Source: Candidatus Alistipes merdigallinarum (lineage in GTDB: Bacteria; Bacteroidota; Bacteroidia; Bacteroidales; Rikenellaceae). From it: a stretch of DNA of 64,000 nt. A model generated the notes under the pieces. It was given only the letters and a program-made list of their open reading frames with translations. It was not told where the DNA came from and searched no databases. A program made the position numbers and the translations under genes. Each line of letters starts with the position of its first letter. Position 1 is the stretch's first letter. Below are positions 62,270 to 64,000 of this stretch, in pieces. The stretch covers positions 46,519-110,518 of the forward strand of contig DWXH01000024.1 of the NCBI GenBank assembly GCA_019119305.1. The letters run 5' to 3'.

Positions 62270-64000
62270 ATGAATTTTTTTAACAAAATAAGAGTCATCC
62301 TGATCTGTTGCTGGATAACCACTACTGCTTCAGGACAACTCGTAAACAGCGACACATGGGCTGCAACCGATGCGCTCGGAAGGAAAGTACGCATGTATGA
62401 TGAAGCAGGGGAGAAGAAACAAGATAAATTTGTCGCCATGTTCTACTGGACATGGCATATATACGATCTCCCTGCCGGCAGTCAGGTAAACAACAACACC
62501 GAAATTCTTCGTAAAAACCCGGAAGCTATCTTCGATTACAACCACCCGGCATGGAACAATCCGGGCAGGTACTATTGGGAACAACCGCTGTTGGGTTACT
62601 ACAAAACGACCGATCCGTGGGTACTGCGCAAACATGCCGAAATGCTGGCCGATGCCGGTGTTGATGCTGTGTTTTTCGACTGTACAAACCTGACCCTGAC
62701 ATGGAAAGAGTCATACGACGTACTGATGGAGGTATGGGACCAGGCCCAGAAAGATGGGGTGCGTGTACCCAAAATCGCGTTTATGCTGCCCTTTGCTTCT
62801 CCGGAATACGGAACACCCCAACTCCACATGCTTTATGAGGACATTTACAAACCCGGCAGATACCCGAATCTGTGGTTTATATGGAAGGGAAAACCCTGCA
62901 TCATGGCCCAACCAGAGTATTTGGGAGACTCCGAAGAAGATCGAGAAATTGCCGAGTTTTTCACCTTCCGCCCCGGACAATCGGACTATGTCGACGGGCC
63001 CAAACGGAATGACCAATGGGGTTGGATGGAGATTTATCCGCAAAACGGTTATGTGCCGCTTCCCGGCGGAGGCTTTGAACAAACGGTCGTCAGTATTGCA
63101 CAAAATGCCAATTTCGCCAGCGGAGGCCATTTTTGTGCCTTCAACGAACCGGAAACCTTCGGTCGGAATTTCAGCATGTTAAAAGGATTCGACCCTCGTA
63201 TCGACGGGTATCTCTATGGTTGGAATTTCCAAGAGCAGTGGAGCCGTGCCTTTGAACTCGATCCCGAATTGGTATTCGTAACCGGCTGGAACGAATACAT
63301 TGCAGGACGAGCAGCAGACTGGCCTCCCCACAGGCCCTATTATATGGCCTTCCCGGACCAATACAACTGGAATTGCAGCCGAGACATAGAGCCCAATGCC
63401 GGGTGGGGAGATAAAGGAGATGTATACTACCTCCAACTTGTCGACAACGTCCGGAAATTCAAGGGCATGGACGCCCCCGAAAAAGCATCCGCCCCGAAAA
63501 CCGTCAAAATCGGCAAGGCCGACGGCTGGGACGATGTAGCCCCTCACTACCACCACTACAAAGGAAACACGATGCACCGCAACCATAAAGGTTATGGAGG
63601 AAACATTTACATCAATCAGACCGGTCGTAACGACATCATCGGCGCCAAAGTAGCCCGAGACGACGAAAACCTCTACTTCTACGTAGAAACCGCCGAAGAG
63701 CTGACCCCCTCAACCGACCGGAACTGGATGATGCTCTTCATCGATACCGACCGGGACAAATCGACCGGCTGGAACGGTTACGACATCATCGTCAACCGCG
63801 TCTCGCCCAAAGGCAAGAAGGTTGTTGTCGAAAAGAATGTCGGAAACCGGTGGGAATGGGAAACCGTCACCGAATGTAAATTCGCCGTCAACGTCGACAA
63901 ACTCGAGTTCGCCATCCCGAGAGAGGTCCTCGGTATCGAAGGAGATAACGTAGATATCGAATTCAAATGGAACGACAACATGCAGGACAACGGGAACATC
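62270..64000 (+). CDS. Putative secreted GH71/GH99-like glycoside hydrolase with C-terminal CBM9/DOMON-like domain (3' truncated by window)
   Basis: Open frame from ATG 62270 to window end without stop: MNFFNKIRVILICCWITTTASGQL..., FVAMFYWTWHIYD, LADAGVDAVFFDCTN, VFVTGWNEYIAGR, MMLFIDTDRDKSTGWNGYDIIVNR; absent from ORF track because no stop in window. Confidence 0.78.
   Translation, partial: MNFFNKIRVILICCWITTTASGQLVNSDTWAATDALGRKVRMYDEAGEKKQDKFVAMFYWTWHIYDLPAGSQVNNNTEILRKNPEAIFDYNHPAWNNPGRYYWEQPLLGYYKTTDPWVLRKHAEMLADAGVDAVFFDCTNLTLTWKESYDVLMEVWDQAQKDGVRVPKIAFMLPFASPEYGTPQLHMLYEDIYKPGRYPNLWFIWKGKPCIMAQPEYLGDSEEDREIAEFFTFRPGQSDYVDGPKRNDQWGWMEIYPQNGYVPLPGGGFEQTVVSIAQNANFASGGHFCAFNEPETFGRNFSMLKGFDPRIDGYLYGWNFQEQWSRAFELDPELVFVTGWNEYIAGRAADWPPHRPYYMAFPDQYNWNCSRDIEPNAGWGDKGDVYYLQLVDNVRKFKGMDAPEKASAPKTVKIGKADGWDDVAPHYHHYKGNTMHRNHKGYGGNIYINQTGRNDIIGAKVARDDENLYFYVETAEELTPSTDRNWMMLFIDTDRDKSTGWNGYDIIVNRVSPKGKKVVVEKNVGNRWEWETVTECKFAVNVDKLEFAIPREVLGIEGDNVDIEFKWNDNMQDNGNI

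Overview
Bacteroidetes chromosome window (Alistipes/Rikenellaceae- or Bacteroidales-like, inferred from gene content, TAnnTTTG promoter boxes and SusC/SusD/HTCS genes). 1-20 kb: end of mdh, then a division/cell-wall (dcw) cluster ftsL-ftsI-[PHP protein-cation/H+ antiporter]-murE-mraY-murD-ftsW-murG-murC-ftsQ-ftsA-ftsZ, followed by a GldE/CorC-like protein. 20-31.8 kb: housekeeping genes (recO, rdgB, HAD hydrolase, ilvE, metG, YitT, priA, XRE regulator, comF, AraC). 31.9-39.1 kb: complete F-type ATP synthase operon (atpD-C-membrane protein-B-E-F-H-A-G). 39.3-43.8 kb: a putative periplasmic redox/sugar module, made of a NapC/NrfH-like tetraheme cytochrome fused to a SUMF1-like domain, a Tat-signal Gfo/Idh/MocA oxidoreductase, a WbuC-type cupin and a Tat-signal xylose-isomerase-like TIM barrel. 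This is the best candidate for an under-described system. 43.9-46.3 kb: lipoprotein, S1/P1-type nuclease/phospholipase, tRNA-Thr(CGT) with a 40-bp perfect palindrome 3 nt from its 3' end. 46.4-64 kb: GDPD and a polysaccharide utilization locus with two dissimilar tandem SusC/SusD pairs, a divergent hybrid two-component sensor and a GH71/GH99-like hydrolase running off the window end (absent from the ORF track because it has no stop). No CRISPR, rRNA, transposase or integrase was seen. All family calls come from reading motifs; no database search was run.
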